From Tanypteryx hageni (lineage: Eukaryota; Arthropoda; Insecta; Odonata; Petaluridae): a DNA stretch of 64,000 bases. The translations under genes were made by a program, and so were the position numbers. Of this stretch, positions 23,057 to 35,984 are shown piece by piece. Each line of letters opens with the position of its first letter. The stretch's first letter is position 1. Location: assembly GCA_028673005.1 (NCBI GenBank), contig CM054113.1:170145837-170209836 (forward strand). The letters run 5' to 3'. Under the pieces are notes generated by a model. It did no database searches. It had not been told where the DNA came from and saw only the letters and a program-made list of their open reading frames with translations.

Positions 23057-23997
23057 CGGGGAAAATCCGCCAATTTGGGTAAATCACGAATGATTTCTTT
23101 GACGTAGTAAAGAGTGGGCGAGGGTGGGGTAATTCTAGAAAGATGAGAGCAAATCCTAGTCCTCCCGCCTCTTTATTTCAAAAGACGTCGAAGTGAACGT
23201 GTCGATGTATGTTAAGCGAATTCTACTCATTTAACCATGCTTCGGTAGAGGCAGCGACGTAGGATAATAGGAGGACGAGAGAAATTGTGAGTGTGCCCCG
23301 GATACGGTGAGGAGGAGGTTGAAAACTTGTTTGTCTAATACACAAGAGTGGGAGGTACGTCAGCAATGCCTAATCGGGCGGAGCACGTGCATGCTCGAAT
23401 ACCGGGAGTCGAAAGAAGCAATTCATTTAGAGATTTCCCGTAAAATGGAAGCTCTTGGTTAGGTTGGTCTTTTCAAATTGACGGGTTTCCAGGGAATAAT
23501 AGAGGCCAAGACAGAAAGGAATGATAGTGGAAGTGGTCCCAGTAGTTGTGTTCCTCTCTTCTATTCAGCTTTTCACAATGGAGTAACTCTCACTTTGAAT
23601 CGCCCTGTTTCTCCTGTCTAATTTTACCAGTTCAGGCTTAATTATACACCGCTCCCCGATTATACTACGTTTCACCTGATACATGCTACTATTGACTTGT
23701 ATATAATGTTCACACGACATTTCATAATTAAAAAGAATTATTTTAATGCGACAAATAATAAAACGTTGATAAAATACAGTAATTAAAATTTAGTCTGGGC
23801 AACGGAATTTATTCATGATCAATGTAGAATGGAGGAAGGAAGGCTCGCGTTGTATCCGAATCTGAGTTATAAGCTACTACGCTATAACCGGGATGCACTG
23901 CACTTCGAAAAAATGTTCTTGTGTGTGAGAATGCTAAATCTAAGGATACTGAATCACGTGAAGTGATGAGGCGAGAGCGTGGCTTGCACTGAATTAC
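23057..23997. other. Unassigned stretch
   Basis: No gene or element recognised. Confidence 0.5.
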
Positions 23998-24576
23998 CGT
24001 ATACGCCGGCGTATAAGTCGACCTTTGAAGATAAAAAAACTCCGAAATCTTAAGGTCGACTTATACGCCTAATATAAAATGTGACCCTTAAATAACCGAT
24101 TAAAAACATTGATATTTACGAAAACATTTGATCTTACGGCGTAAGTGATCGCCATTTTGAATGAGCTGCTCCATTGTTTACATATTGTCATTTATTTTAG
24201 AAGATTTAAGATAATTATTTTTAATAGTTAATAAAAATTAAAATTTTAACTTTTGTTTTTATTACTGAATCTTTAAAATATAAACGATCTATTTGCAATT
24301 ACAGGAACGAAGGATAAGTAGAAATACATTCCGCCAATAGATGGCAATACGGTACATGACTGATCTTTCCTAAATTAAACAAATGATTTAAAACTCAAAA
24401 ATCTACATTGTAATTTGTGGAAAAGGTTACTTCTAGGTTTTAAAAACCATAAATTTCTCGTATTCTTCATTCGAAGTTTTTTTAGTGAAAAAGTTGGGGG
24501 TCGACTTATACTGCGAATGTCTAGTCGTGTATTACAACCCGAAAAATCGAGGTCGACTTATACGCCGGCGTATACG
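23998..24576. mobile_element. MITE with palindromic termini (579 bp)
   Basis: CGTATACGCCGGCGTATAAG plus TCGACCT opens the element and its exact inverse closes it at 24550-24576. The right terminus contains a perfect 18-bp palindrome (GTATACGCCGGCGTATAC). Two further inverse copies of the GTCGACTTATAC part lie inside (about 24055 and 24501). No coding content. No target duplication is evident (left flank ATTAC, right flank ATAG), so the superfamily cannot be assigned. Confidence 0.8.
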
Positions 24577-24699
24577 ATAGTTTTAATGTCATATGCCGCA
24601 ACACGCTAAATTCACGCATCTATTTTGCTGTGGCTTCCTTCGCGGATAACACATTTTATCCGAAATTCACATTTGCCGCCCAGTGCCAATGCACTTTCT

Positions 24700-25130
24700 G
24701 CACCCCAGTTCGCTCCGGCCCTGAGGAAGGAGAATGAGTGAGGTATGTAGTGAGAGGAAGGTTTCGGGTGAGAAATGAATGAACCTCACTTCCCAACTGG
24801 AACAGTGTGTGTAAGTGGTGGAGAGCGGAGGAGGAAAAGGGTGGTAGGTTTGGCCGTGGGGGAAAGGGGAGGCAGGGATGGGAGGCGCCATGTTTTATTC
24901 AACCGAAGATAATAGTGGCGAAGTCTGGTCTCCCTGTGGTGCGCACTTTCCGGGCACAAGCGATGACGAGAGGAGGGTAGAGGATGAGAGCGTAAAGAGG
25001 AAGATAAAGGAGAGAGAGAGAGGGAGGAGTTGTTTAAGGGGATAAGGGAGTGTGAGAGAACGTTCGATAGAAGTGGTCCCTCTCTTTCCTCTCCTCCTCT
25101 TTATTCCAACCTATAGCGCTTGCCACTTCT
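24700..25130. repeat. Purine-rich tract
   Basis: 24720-25080 is G/A-rich, followed by a short CT-rich patch (25078-25110). Confidence 0.6.
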
Positions 25131-25885
25131 GGGGATTCTAAACCTTAATTGGAACGTGGTTTTAAGGTCGTCGGCGGTTGGTATTTCGGATGAGCAAGGA
25201 AGGGGCGACGTTATATGAGTGCGTGAGTGTGCGTATTTGCTCAAATCCCGCGAGGGTTTTTCTGAATATATTAGCTCACACCTGCCTCATAAGTGTTAAT
25301 GGAGAGAAGGTTTTACGCGTTTCTTAAAAATTTAAACGACGGAAAATCTTGTGATTCTGCTAATTTTTTCAATGCTCTTTTCTCAAAAGACATAAATTAG
25401 GAAGTAATTTGGATGAAGTATAAATTCATGTATTATATTGATTGTTAGGTAATAAATTAGAAGAAACAAATATAACGTTTCCAATAAATGTATATTGTTC
25501 TATTCTTATAAGAAAACCATATATAATCTGTGTTATAAATCCGGATACTCGTATTGCGACATTTATCTAAGGAAATGTTACAATAACAACCCGTACACGT
25601 AGTAAATCGATCTGGGACGATTATTCAATTGGAATTTCTTCTCCCAGTCAAATTTTTATGAAGAAACTATAAATCACTATAAATTCGTATATTATGAAAC
25701 TATACTGCTTGACGGCAGTCCTATAAGTTGAACTTAATTTAACGGATATCAAAAATAAATGATTCCGTTGAGGGTTTAAAAATTTTAGTCGTAAAGAAGA
25801 TGATGAATTCACAGATAAAGCCCGACGAAAAGATAATATCTATTAGTAAAGTTGTTATGTTTTAAGAATATATTATCGGTGAATC
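25131..25885. other. Unassigned AT-rich stretch
   Basis: No gene or element recognised. Confidence 0.5.
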
Positions 25886-25945
25886 ACCACTGCTAAAGAC
25901 AGTCTTGTAGCCGAAACGCAAATATGATTTTTCCAACATATTTAA
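25886..25945 (+). ncRNA. Possible decayed Penelope-type hammerhead motif
   Basis: CTGCTAAAGAC ... GTAGCCGAAACGC resembles the CTGATGA ... GAAAC pair that forms the hammerhead core in Penelope-like retroelement ends. A related sequence lies at 54065-54110. The first box is mutated, so no activity is expected. Confidence 0.25.
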
Positions 25946-26000
25946 CAACTGCTAGAGAGACAGTTTGACCATTTGATTTCAGACAAAGGATGAGCTAGAT

Positions 26001-26075
26001 CAGGGGTCGGCAACGTTTTTCTTTTGGGTGCCACTCCTTATCAATATCCATGATCTGTGACCTTCCGCGCGTGCC
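26001..26075 (+). repeat. hAT-type terminal fragment
   Basis: CAGGGGTCGGCAACGTTTTT is a typical left terminus of hAT MITEs. No matching right end was found nearby. Confidence 0.5.
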
Positions 26076-28335
26076 AATATTAAATTTATTTTGTCAGTAA
26101 AGTGACTATGACGAAAGCTTACGAAAACTTATTATATAAGGAATTCTGAATATAATGCTTTATCACTAGAGTACGAAATGCATTTAAGATAAAAGTAAAA
26201 TTCTTTTAAAAATACATGTTTGCAATTTTTCTTTAAAATATCGAGCTAGATGATTCACTCTTAAGTACTGGTTTGTGCCGGTTTAGTCCAACTCAGGCGC
26301 CCATTTGCTACAAAGCATCCATCAAATACCGATGCATGCATTACCATTCGTTAGCAGCACAATGGGACAGGAATTTACATAAGTACATCCTAAGATATCC
26401 CATGCAACCAACACACAAAGACGGGTTGTGGTGCATCGCACACGTTCGAGTCATTGTCATTCAGCGGCATTCTTTATCTTCACCTCGGATGCCTGCGGAA
26501 TGAGCATGACCAAGGTGTCACGATACACCAGCTGTCTCTGCCACCGTCTCTCTTTCCCTCTTATCTTCCTTCCCCTCGCCAATCACGGATTTTGACGCGT
26601 TCTAAAAGGGAGTGCGCTAAATTTGACGATCATAATTCGCGAGAAAAACGGAATTGCATGGAGAAATATACAGAAAAGCGACGAGAGAGGAGTAAAACAT
26701 CTTTGAAAAAAGAGGAATCGTAAAAAAAGAGAGATCGCCGAGAGAATAATTGAGTCTCTGCTAGGCGAGGCTCCAAGGTCGAAGCAAAAAATAAAACACC
26801 GGCGACAAGGCGTCTACGAGTTCTTCCGCTTTCTTTATTTTTATCTTTTTATTTTTATAGAGCCGCGAAACGGATGAGTTAAAACAGGTGCGCTCAAAAG
26901 GTTTCAGCTCGTAACTCCGAAAAGTTAATTTCCTTGAGCTTCTCGTTGCCACTTCAAAGATGCAAGGAAGTAATTTTCCTGACGCGTTACGACGCCCTTC
27001 GCAAATTTCGGGATGAATTACACGCTTTGTCGTGAAACTCCGTATTAAATAATAACATCGAGGATAGTGGTTACCTTGACGTGCAATGAATACCTTGTGA
27101 AATGTTAGTCGGGACGAGAATTATTGGTGACAAAGCTATAAACTCTTTTCAAAAATGAATAAACTTGAAAACTTCCATATGCACTCAACAAGATAATGTC
27201 ATATTTGCAAAAAATAGCTTAATGCGAAAGCTATACATTTAAAACAGCTTCTATAGTTAAAGAGTTACTTTATGATAGTACTTTATCGATATCTATATGA
27301 ATCTGTAGACATATTATGATTATTGTTTTGCATTATACCTTTTTAAGATATATATTTAAGGTTGAAGATTCGAAATTAAATTTCAATATATTTTTATCGG
27401 AAATGTGACTTATTTTACGAAACATTCATGATGAACATTATTTTTGTCTAAGGGACTGTTATCTTAATGTTGCAATCTAATTAATTAAAATTTATCATTT
27501 TAAAATTAAAAGTACATGTCACAATAAAAGTACAACATTTAAGTTTTTCTATAATTTTTCCATTTGAGAGATCATTTTCTGTTCATTTTTGCTTTTCTTA
27601 CGCAGAATGTCTTACAATCAAATGGACGTGGGACCTTAATTTATGCCGAGTATTCTAATGTTTTTTGGACAATAATATCGCAGAGAGGCCATCTATTACA
27701 CCGATAAGAAGCTAGATAGGAATATCACCCGTGATGAAGTTACACGCATGTGGGTGCGTATAGGTACGCGAGTGTATGCCGTAACCATAGTTCCTTGAGA
27801 CCGAAGTAAACGTCCACGTCATCCCATTTCGAACTAATCCGTAATTCCGCAAACCCATTTTAGACATGTATGCAACACACATGATTGGCATTCAATCATC
27901 AATATATATGATATCTGGACTTTCTAGCAGAAAATTCACAAACGAATGAAATAACCGTAATTAAATTATCTACTGGTAAATGAAAGTTATGTTTATTATT
28001 TTTTCTGTCTCACGCTGACATCATCAAAACACTGAATCTTAACTCCGTCGCAGTAGGGTTTCTTAAATTTTCTCTCCCGCCATAGGCCGATACTCATACA
28101 ATGAATAATTCACCATTTTTGGAAAAGAAACAAAACATAAAATCGAGATTCCAACACTTAAACGCCGCATCACCCTTGCTCAATTTGTATTCCTTCGCAA
28201 AAGCATAGGTCCGAGGAGGAAAAATTGTCATTCTAGAATGCTCGCGGGGAATTTCTCGGAATAGAGGCTGAAGGCCGCCATCATAAGCGTCCTTCTGATG
28301 CATCTTAGTCACAGTGTTGCTCGCCATTTTTACAG
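26076..28335. other. Unassigned stretch
   Basis: No gene supported. Open frames near 26273, 26454 and 28094 carry no recognisable motif. Confidence 0.5.
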
Positions 28336-28750
28336 AGTTTTCATCATGTATAAAGAGAGGGAAAGGGGTGGATTGAGGGAGATAAGGGATATAGAAGATT
28401 TGGGAAGAAGAGGGGAAGGGTGAGAAGGAAAGAGAACTGATGAGAGGGAGAAGGATATGGTGAAATGCGAACGGAGAGCTTGAGAGATAACTGAGGGAGG
28501 GAGAGATTGAGCAAGAGAAGAATATAAGGGCCGAGGGAGGAAACTATAGAGGGGAAAAGGGATATAAGGAACAAGAGGGAACACATCAGAGAAAGAAAGA
28601 GAAGGAAGGAGAGGACAGAAAGTGAGATAGTGAACGTGGGAGTGAATGGAAGGTGTGGGTTAATGGTAGGGGAGAAGGTAGGGGAGAAGGTAGGGGAGAA
28701 GGTAGGGGAGAAGGTAGGGGAGAAGGTAGGGGAAAAAGAGTGAGGTAAAG
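28336..28750. repeat. Purine-rich tract with 12-bp tandem array
   Basis: G/A-rich throughout. At 28664-28735 the 12-mer GGTAGGGGAGAA repeats about six times almost perfectly. On the minus strand it reads as Ser-Pro-Thr-Phe repeats in a 149-residue open frame, which I take as a by-product of the repeat. Confidence 0.85.
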
Positions 28751-29155
28751 TATAGTAAAAACGCTCTAACGTGGCGGTGCGCAATTGGCACATTTACGGA
28801 AGGACGAGGCGGGACCGCCTAAAGGGGAGGTGGAGTTTTGGTGTGGGCATTTGATGCGCAAACTTGGACTCATGCGAACCAAAATTGTTTTACTGCGCAT
28901 AGGCTCTGATGTCGGCTCCCCCTTAAATTTTCTCCTTCCCATTCCTTCCCTTTCCTCTCACGCGTCTCCGCCTACCACGCGAGCAATAGAGAGGTAGAAA
29001 TACTAGAGACACCATAAGCGCTGTGATCGCGTTGCAAATTGAACGCGTAGGCATCATGTTACTGTTGGCAGTTTGTAGTAGTTTGGCAGTGTCAGCTATC
29101 TGGAAAAGGAGGGTTATTGTTCAGCGGTGTCTTTTTCGGAAATCCTAAAATTACA
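28751..29155 (+). promoter_or_regulatory. Leader region of the P-type transposase gene
   Basis: This moderately GC-rich stretch lies directly upstream of the THAP-coding exon at 29156, so it is the place to look for its promoter and 5' UTR. No TATA box or terminal inverted repeat of a P-type element could be identified with certainty. Confidence 0.3.
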
Positions 29156-32100
29156 ATGCCTGTTTCTTGTGCGGCTTATGGTTGCACTGAGAGATTCAAG
29201 AAAGGAAAGAACATATCGTATCACCGGTAAGTAACATTATATGACTAATATCTAACAAACTAACGTGCAGAATGCCTTACTAGCGAGCATGTGTTTTACT
29301 AATGGTGAGTGTGAATATTTGTGTCACATACCCACAAAAATTTCATTCATTAAAATTCTAATTTTGATGCATAATATTTGTGAATGACCTAAGAGCATAT
29401 TACCGATCAAAATATAGCAAGTTTTTCCCTATAGTTGTACGATATATTGCACAATCAACACGTACAAATTGTATTGTATCAACAGTTTGTAAGAATTTAA
29501 CAATTGATTGAGCTACATACCAAAATTAGGTTTCTTATATCTCCCCCGAGTTCATTCTATGAAAGTATTCTTTGAATATTTTATACATAGAATGGTTTTG
29601 TATTGTTAATTCCCACCTGTTCATTGTAAACTATAATTCAGTTTGTCCTATGTTTAATAATACAGTAATATATTAAAATTAATGGATGACAGTAACAATT
29701 AATGAAGTCATTGACTTTCCTTAGGTGATATGTTCCAGACCTACGAGAGCTCGTGAAGATGTTTAGCCACCAGTTCCCTCTACATCTACTTCTGCTTCCA
29801 ATAGTCAAACCACAATATACTCTGTATCACTAGACCATTCATACTGTTTTCCTGTTAGTCCAGCCAAGGCTAAAAGGAAGTATGATGCCATTAACTCAAG
29901 GTTAGCCAATCAGAGGGAAGCAAAAATTAAACGACTGTGTGTTTTGGAAATGAGGGCAAAGAGGAAAAAATGAAACTTGATTCTTTGGAAAAGTGGTCAG
30001 ACATTTGAGGGAGGGAGGCCTTTTAACACAGGAACAGTGCAGTATAGTAGTGGACAACTTTTCAGATGTTTTGGCCAGCATTGTGAAAAGAAAGGCAGGT
30101 CAGAGCAATGGGGAATATGACGATATTGTTAAATCTTTTGCTCTTACATTGCAGCTCTATTCTACAAGAGCTTACCAATGTCAAAGAATCTTTGGCGTTG
30201 TGTTTACTTCAAAAAATACATTGAAGTGGTAAAGGGGTTTCCTGACTTCACAGCTGAAGCACTGGAAGCAGTTAGGGAGAAGGTTGCTGAAGGGGGTAAG
30301 AATGTACCTATATGGATGTCTAATGTTCGATGAAATGGCAATTCGTAGGAAAGTAGAGTGGAATGGGGATAGTTTTGTGGGATATGTAGATTTTGGGCTA
30401 GGAATTATTGGAGAAAGTTTATCGGTTTCCAAGGGAGCATTGGTTTTGATGATTTTCGACCTGAATGCATCGTGGAAAATTCCCAAAGGATATTTCCTAA
30501 CAGATGGAATTTCAGCAAGTAAAAAATGTAATTTGATTGTGGAGGCACTTAAGATTCTTCAAGATGTTGACATTTGATAGTACAGCTTCAAATTTCGCGG
30601 CAGCAAATATTTAGGGTGCATTATTTTCAATTCCGGAGGTAAAACCATGGTTTCCTCACCCTTCAGATCAGAATAGGGACGTATTTGTAATCTTAGATCC
30701 TTGCCATATGATAAAATTAGTAAGAAATGTTTTAGAAGACAAGAAATTTTTAAAGGATGATGAGAGCAATATCATTAAATAGGATTTTTTGTGAAACAGC
30801 ATTCTCTGCAAGAGACAGAGGGATTAACTTTTGCCAATAAGGTGAAGAGCAATCATATTTTGTGGTACAACCAGAAGATGAAGGTAAAACTTGCTGCTCA
30901 ACTTCTAAGTAGCTCTGTTGCAAATGCCCTAAAGTTTCTGGAATGCGATTTAAAATATTTTGAATTTCAGGGATCTGCAGAAACTGCAAAATTTTGTTCT
31001 TTTTTGACATAATTTTTGATGTAATGAATTCCAAAAATCCATTTGCTAAGGGGAATAAATCTGTAATGAGGGATACAAATGCACCATGTTGAAGACCATT
31101 CCTTCAGAATTAGTTTTAAGGGATAATAAAACTGGTGGGATAATTGTTGAGACAAATAGGAAAACTGGATCAATTGGATTCCTAGGCAATGCCATTACAT
31201 TAGATAAAATGTTCAACATGCTGGTAGCAGAGGGGACGATCAAGTTTTTGACAACTTATAAAATGAGCCAAGACCACTTGGAAATGTTTTTCAGTTTGGT
31301 TCGTTCAAGAGGGGGATGGAACAACAATTCGTCATGTGTGTAGTTCCATACTCCTTATAGAAAACATCTGATAAGAACAGTATAAGAATGCATGGCAAAG
31401 GGAACTGTGTGCCACAGGATTCAACAACAATATTGATCACACAGATTGGTCTTTATGAGACAACAGAGAGTCTGGTGATTTGTAATTCCTGCATGGAATT
31501 ACCAGAGGAAGAAGCTAAGTCATTAGATTTAGTGGAGGAAATTCCATATCCTCTTCTGTCAGAGATTTCAAAGGAAATTATTACTTACATATCTGGTTTG
31601 TTGCCCGTCAAGTTTTTAAAAACTTAAATGCTCAGTTTGTTGAAATGTACTACAGTCAAACAATGTATTGCAACATAGCTCTCTCTTAAAAAGAAAGCAA
31701 AGGCGTGGTTTAATTGAACCTAATGAAAATATTGTTAAAATTTGCTTTTTGACAGAAAAAAATATATGATCAGTTCTTGCTGATTTTTGGAACATGCCTC
31801 CTCCCATCAAAAACCTTACATTAAAACTTCAAATGAAATGATCATAAGATCCTAAGCAGACAGTCATTTGCTGTAAAGTTGAAAATGATTTTGAAACAAG
31901 AAAAAATTCTGCTATGACCGGGAATCGAAACCGGGTCTTTTTTTGTCGTTTCAAAATTATTCCCAACTTTACAGCTAATGCCTGTCTGCTTAGGATCGTA
32001 TGATCATTTCATTTCATCAATTTATAGCTTGGCAATCTCACCGTTTGAGACGGAGGGGTTTTCTTCGACGTATCTCTTGGAGGACGTTCGTTGGGGCTGG

Positions 32101-32375
32101 TTGATGCTTGGATGGCCCGAACCCAACTAAGAAAAACACCTGCATTCAGAAACGGGCTCAAATTCAGGTTTAAAAAAAATGGAGATGATATGTTTCCACT
32201 CCTATATGGCCATGTTTTTAACAGTGAATGCTTTAAAAATCTTCTATTTTTGTTAATAAAAATGATTGTAAAGGAATATGTGAATGATAGGATGCATCAT
32301 GTAGCAAGATCACAGACAAAAGAGACGAATGTGAGGAGTAAGTTAACGATGAGAATTCTCTTCTGTAACAAATAG
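29156..32375 (+). pseudogene. P-element/THAP9-type transposase, decayed
   Basis: Exon 1 (29156-29226) encodes MPVSCAAYGCTERFKKGKNI and SYHR, the start of a THAP zinc finger, and ends at a good splice donor (GTAAGT). After a putative intron (acceptor near 29724) comes a Lys/Arg-rich helix with DHSYCFPVSPAKAKRKYDAI. The catalytic core follows in broken frames: MFDEMAIRRKVEWNGDSFVG (first Asp, about 30323), GLNG-like FDLNASWKIPKGYFLTDG, ILDPCHMIKLVRN (second acidic region, about 30693), LSSSVANALKFL with FQGSAETAKF, and TYKMSQDHLEMFFSLVRSRG with GWNNN (about 31257). The family C-terminus VRSKLTMRILF ends at 32375. The rest of the THAP domain is missing and stops are frequent, so this is a fossil. 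A 184-bp hairpin insertion (31831-32014) lies in the C-terminal part. Confidence 0.8.
31831..32014. mobile_element. Hairpin element with tRNA-like core
   Basis: Two 67-bp arms (31831-31897 and 31948-32014) are reverse complements with about six mismatches. The 50-bp centre carries, on the minus strand, GGTTTCGATTCCCGGTCATA, which resembles the Pol III B box end of a tRNA followed by GCAGAATTTTTTC. The same B-box plus GGCAGAATTTTTC string is found at 35985-36014. The element lies in the P-type transposase pseudogene. Confidence 0.75.
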
Positions 32376-33515
32376 TTTCTTCTTTTTTTGTTAATGTGAA
32401 TTTGTCAAAATTTGTAATTTTGTTAAAAATAACCAATGACTGAAGAATATTTTTTCTTTTATGTTGTTTTTTTTAGTTTTAACTAGAAATATATGAAGTA
32501 ATACAAATGTTAATAAACTTTAGTGTTATTTTTATTAAAAAGAGTAACAATTAGTGTTAAAAGTATGATTATAACTTTGTAGGTAACAATCATGGCTTAG
32601 TCATAGAATTAGAGTATTATACCACATTATATTCGGGTGTATTTTTAGGGTTTGCTCTTAAAAATATTCTTTTAGAGGATTTTGAATTGTGTACCTCCAA
32701 AACAAAGGCAAATGCCCATTGCATAGCTTTCAATTTGTTCGAAAGATATTAATTTGTTAAAATCTTTAGTTTCTCTAGGTAAGTATGGTTTTAAAATATG
32801 GGAATCACAATCTAGAGAATATCAAATTTGTTGAGTGGAGAATAATGTTAATAGAACTTTTCCTTCCAATGCCAGCGTTTTCGTCTTAAATTTTTTGCGT
32901 TTAAATGGATGACATAGCTCTGTAATTATGTTAGTATGGCATTAAATTAATCATCGTGCAGCTTCTAATCACAAAGTAAATCAATAGGTCCGAAAAAATC
33001 CATGCAATGCCTAAGCCTAAAACATTTCCCACATTTATGGGAAATGAGAATGGAATTTATCTGGTTATGAGATATTTTGAAACATTTACGTGTATGAGAT
33101 GGAGTTTTATGCCTGAGGTTTTATTTATTTTTGAAGTACAAGTGTTTTCTCTCGACATTACCTATCAAAATACTATTATACAAAATTTAAGTAACACAAC
33201 TACGCGGTCTTCAAGAAATAACTCAGTGCCTACACCTTTTTTATCATGTTAATTAGCTTTAAACTTTACATTTAACTTTCTGATAATAGTAGTAAGATTT
33301 AGTTGTACTTTTACTATGCTCTAACTGAAAGTTTTCACTTTATTGAGAAAAATATTCGAGTATTTGGATGTGTCATAGATGCAAAGACACCTCCATATTC
33401 CCACCTACCAAACAGCTGAGAAACAAAGAAATGTTCAATTTGCTACACACTCGAGCTAAAATTCGCATAGACACTAGCGCCAGTAGTGCCTCTAGTGGAT
33501 ACTAGTAACTCTATG
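32376..33515. other. Unassigned AT-rich stretch
   Basis: Nothing recognised. Confidence 0.5.
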
Positions 33516-34060
33516 GGAAATAACAACGGAAAGGAAGAGAGAAAAGAGTGAGAGACAGGAGGGAGTGAGAGAAAGAGAGGAAAAGGGAGTGAGTAAAAGT
33601 CTCCGTACAAGGTTCACCTCTGCTCACGGTGCAAACAATTCAACCACGCCTCTTCTACCGCATCCAACTCCCCAATCTCCCTCCCATTTCCTCTCTTTTC
33701 ACCTCACCCCTTTATAACTCCCCGCCACCAGCCAACACCCTATTACTTCCCAAAGTACTACACCGCATCATCTCTCTCCCATCCTCTCTCTTTCTCTCAC
33801 AGTACCTACAACCAAAAGGGCTCTAAAAGTAATTGGAAAACTTCCACGATTTTCGCAAAGGCTTTTAAAAAGCTGAGAGGAGCGCTGCTCGACACTCCGC
33901 AAGAGTCTTTTAGATGAGAGAGAGAAAAAAGGAGGGAATGCGGAAAAAAGGGGGTGTGGGGGCGGTTTGTACGCTGGTATAGGGTTAAGAAGGCGTTGTG
34001 AGAAGAGGGAGGAAGAGTGGGAGGCGAGGGAATAGTGGAAGGGAGAAGATAAGAGTGCCG
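33516..34060. repeat. Purine, pyrimidine, purine tract cluster
   Basis: 33525-33600 is GA-rich, 33640-33800 CT-rich and 33890-34060 GA-rich again. The 168-residue minus-strand frame over this region is a composition artefact. Confidence 0.6.
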
Positions 34061-34935
34061 GTCGGTTGCGCTGCAGGATGAAAATTAAAAATGAATCCGC
34101 CGGTTCAATTTTAAATGGTTTCTGGGGTTGGGAAGGGAGTGGAGAGATGCGAGTGGGATTTCGAGGAGAAAAATCGCGTAAGGGGAAAGAAGATAGTTTG
34201 GTGGTGTCTCGTAACGCTAAGAGAGAGACAGCGACTGAGGGGAGGAATTTAGGCGTAAAATCGGGCGAAATCATAGCCGCAAAAGTCGTCAGAAACCACT
34301 TCCAATGCGTTACATGTTTAATTCATGAGTACACGTTTTCATTTGGTTTTGCCAGAGATAGATTTTTAGATGAGAAATGTCGGTTTGCGTAGGACTAACA
34401 TTCACCTTCTGTTACATTTATGGTATATCCTGCAGGTCATGAAGAGTGTCTTTTAGGATATAATATGGTGTTACGTATTCAACGGCAAAAGAAATACTTC
34501 TATTTGCGCGTATTTACGGCAATGCAGAAGAATCTCCATATTTTGCGATAGTTTCATCCTTTAAAATATTCTTAAGATATCGCGTCTTCTGAAGGACATA
34601 GTCAATCGGATACTTGACATTTTGGATACAAAATAGTCGTCATCTTTGGTGATTAATCGATAGTACATTGTTGGTGTTTAGAATCTAGTATAGGTAAATC
34701 ACCATTGATCACCATCATCTCACTCGGATTTCGCAGTGTTAGGTTGCATTCGCGATCTCGCTTCTCTTAAATGTTCGTTTCTTTTGTTAATATTCTTCCT
34801 TTCATTTTTCTCAAATGTATCAATTTTTACATATTTCACGAAGATTTTTATGAGTGTTTTAACTCTATAATTAAAAGTTAACATTATTATGCGTTCTTTA
34901 CACGAAGTGAACCATAGGGGAGGTAGTTTCCGTCC
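34061..34935. other. Unassigned stretch
   Basis: No supported feature. Confidence 0.5.
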
Positions 34936-35205
34936 GCCCACGTGAAACTCGGGAAGCGCTGGACATATTTTGATGAAATTTTATATTAGGGAGTTTTAGT
35001 AGCATTTGTTTGGGTTAAAATCGAAAAATAATTATGACCACTTTACATGAATACCTACGTATAGTTTACAACGTACGTTTCGACTCGGGAACCGCAGGAC
35101 GTATTTTGAAGACATTTAGTATTGGGCAGTTTTACTAAAATTTATCGATCTCAAAGAACGCATTTGGAAACTCTGTGTACTCCGGCATGGAGTATACCTT
35201 TCCAT
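34936..35205 (-). repeat. Hairpin-ended dispersed repeat, family H copy 1
   Basis: On the minus strand the copy begins ATGGAAAGGTATACTCC (35205), with an imperfect 9-bp stem closing at GGAGTACAC. It continues through GTTTCCAAATGCGTTCTTTG and TTTTAGTAAAACTGCCCAAT, followed by a second, more diverged unit. Copies on the plus strand start at 45217 and 57429. Confidence 0.75.
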
Positions 35206-35984
35206 AATTGTTCAATGAGCGAATAGGAGGGAGGCTGCTGCGTCGCTTGGGTGTTTATCAATCATAAGCACGATAAATAAGAACGCCGAATAACTTAAAA
35301 GATAAATAGCACAGTCATAGAGATTATGGAACGAAACCCCAGTTTCATATATTCAGCGTCGCATAATACGGATTAACATTGCATGAAACTTCTTCTTTCC
35401 TTTCACCTTGTTATCGGAAGTCCAGGTGCATTGCAGTTTATAAATATAAGCATATTTTAGTTCATTTCGTTTAAAGTTTCTTTAAAATTGACTTGTTTCT
35501 TTATGAGACCCCTTAGGTCCCCTCACCCGTTGCTAATTCGTTCTGTCATACGATGCGTTGCGATTGGATGTAAAATGACTCCTAACCTGCAAGAATGATA
35601 GTACCGTTTAAAACAAGCTTAACGCGCTTCGATAATATCAGTTATTGGAGGCTCGGAATTTTTTATAATCTCCTGCGTGGTAAATTCAAAGTGATTCTGT
35701 AAAAAGAAAACATTTGAAAACAATCCATCTTCAACAGCAGCAATTGTATGGGTCGAAATCATTATCTATGAGGAAATATACTCCTGTAAGAGCTCTTCCT
35801 TTAGAATAACAATATTCACGGAGTAACATGAATAAAGAAAAAGTCCTTGAAACAAATTTAACTTTTGTACGTACAGAAATATAACAGACGACTTATCGTC
35901 TCATGGATATGATGAAAAGTGCAGATCATAGAAAGCAAATAAAACAGACATTCTGGAATGTGTGAATAACTCTAAATCAGAGGA
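35206..35984. other. Unassigned stretch
   Basis: Nothing recognised. Confidence 0.5.

Noticed and set aside
28344..28793. 149-residue open frame with Ser-Pro-Thr-Phe repeats
   Set aside because: Produced by the 12-bp GA-rich tandem array and flanking purine tract; no other coding evidence.
33768..34274. 168-residue minus-strand open frame
   Set aside because: Spans purine/pyrimidine tracts, low-complexity Ser/Phe/Leu/Pro composition, no motif.
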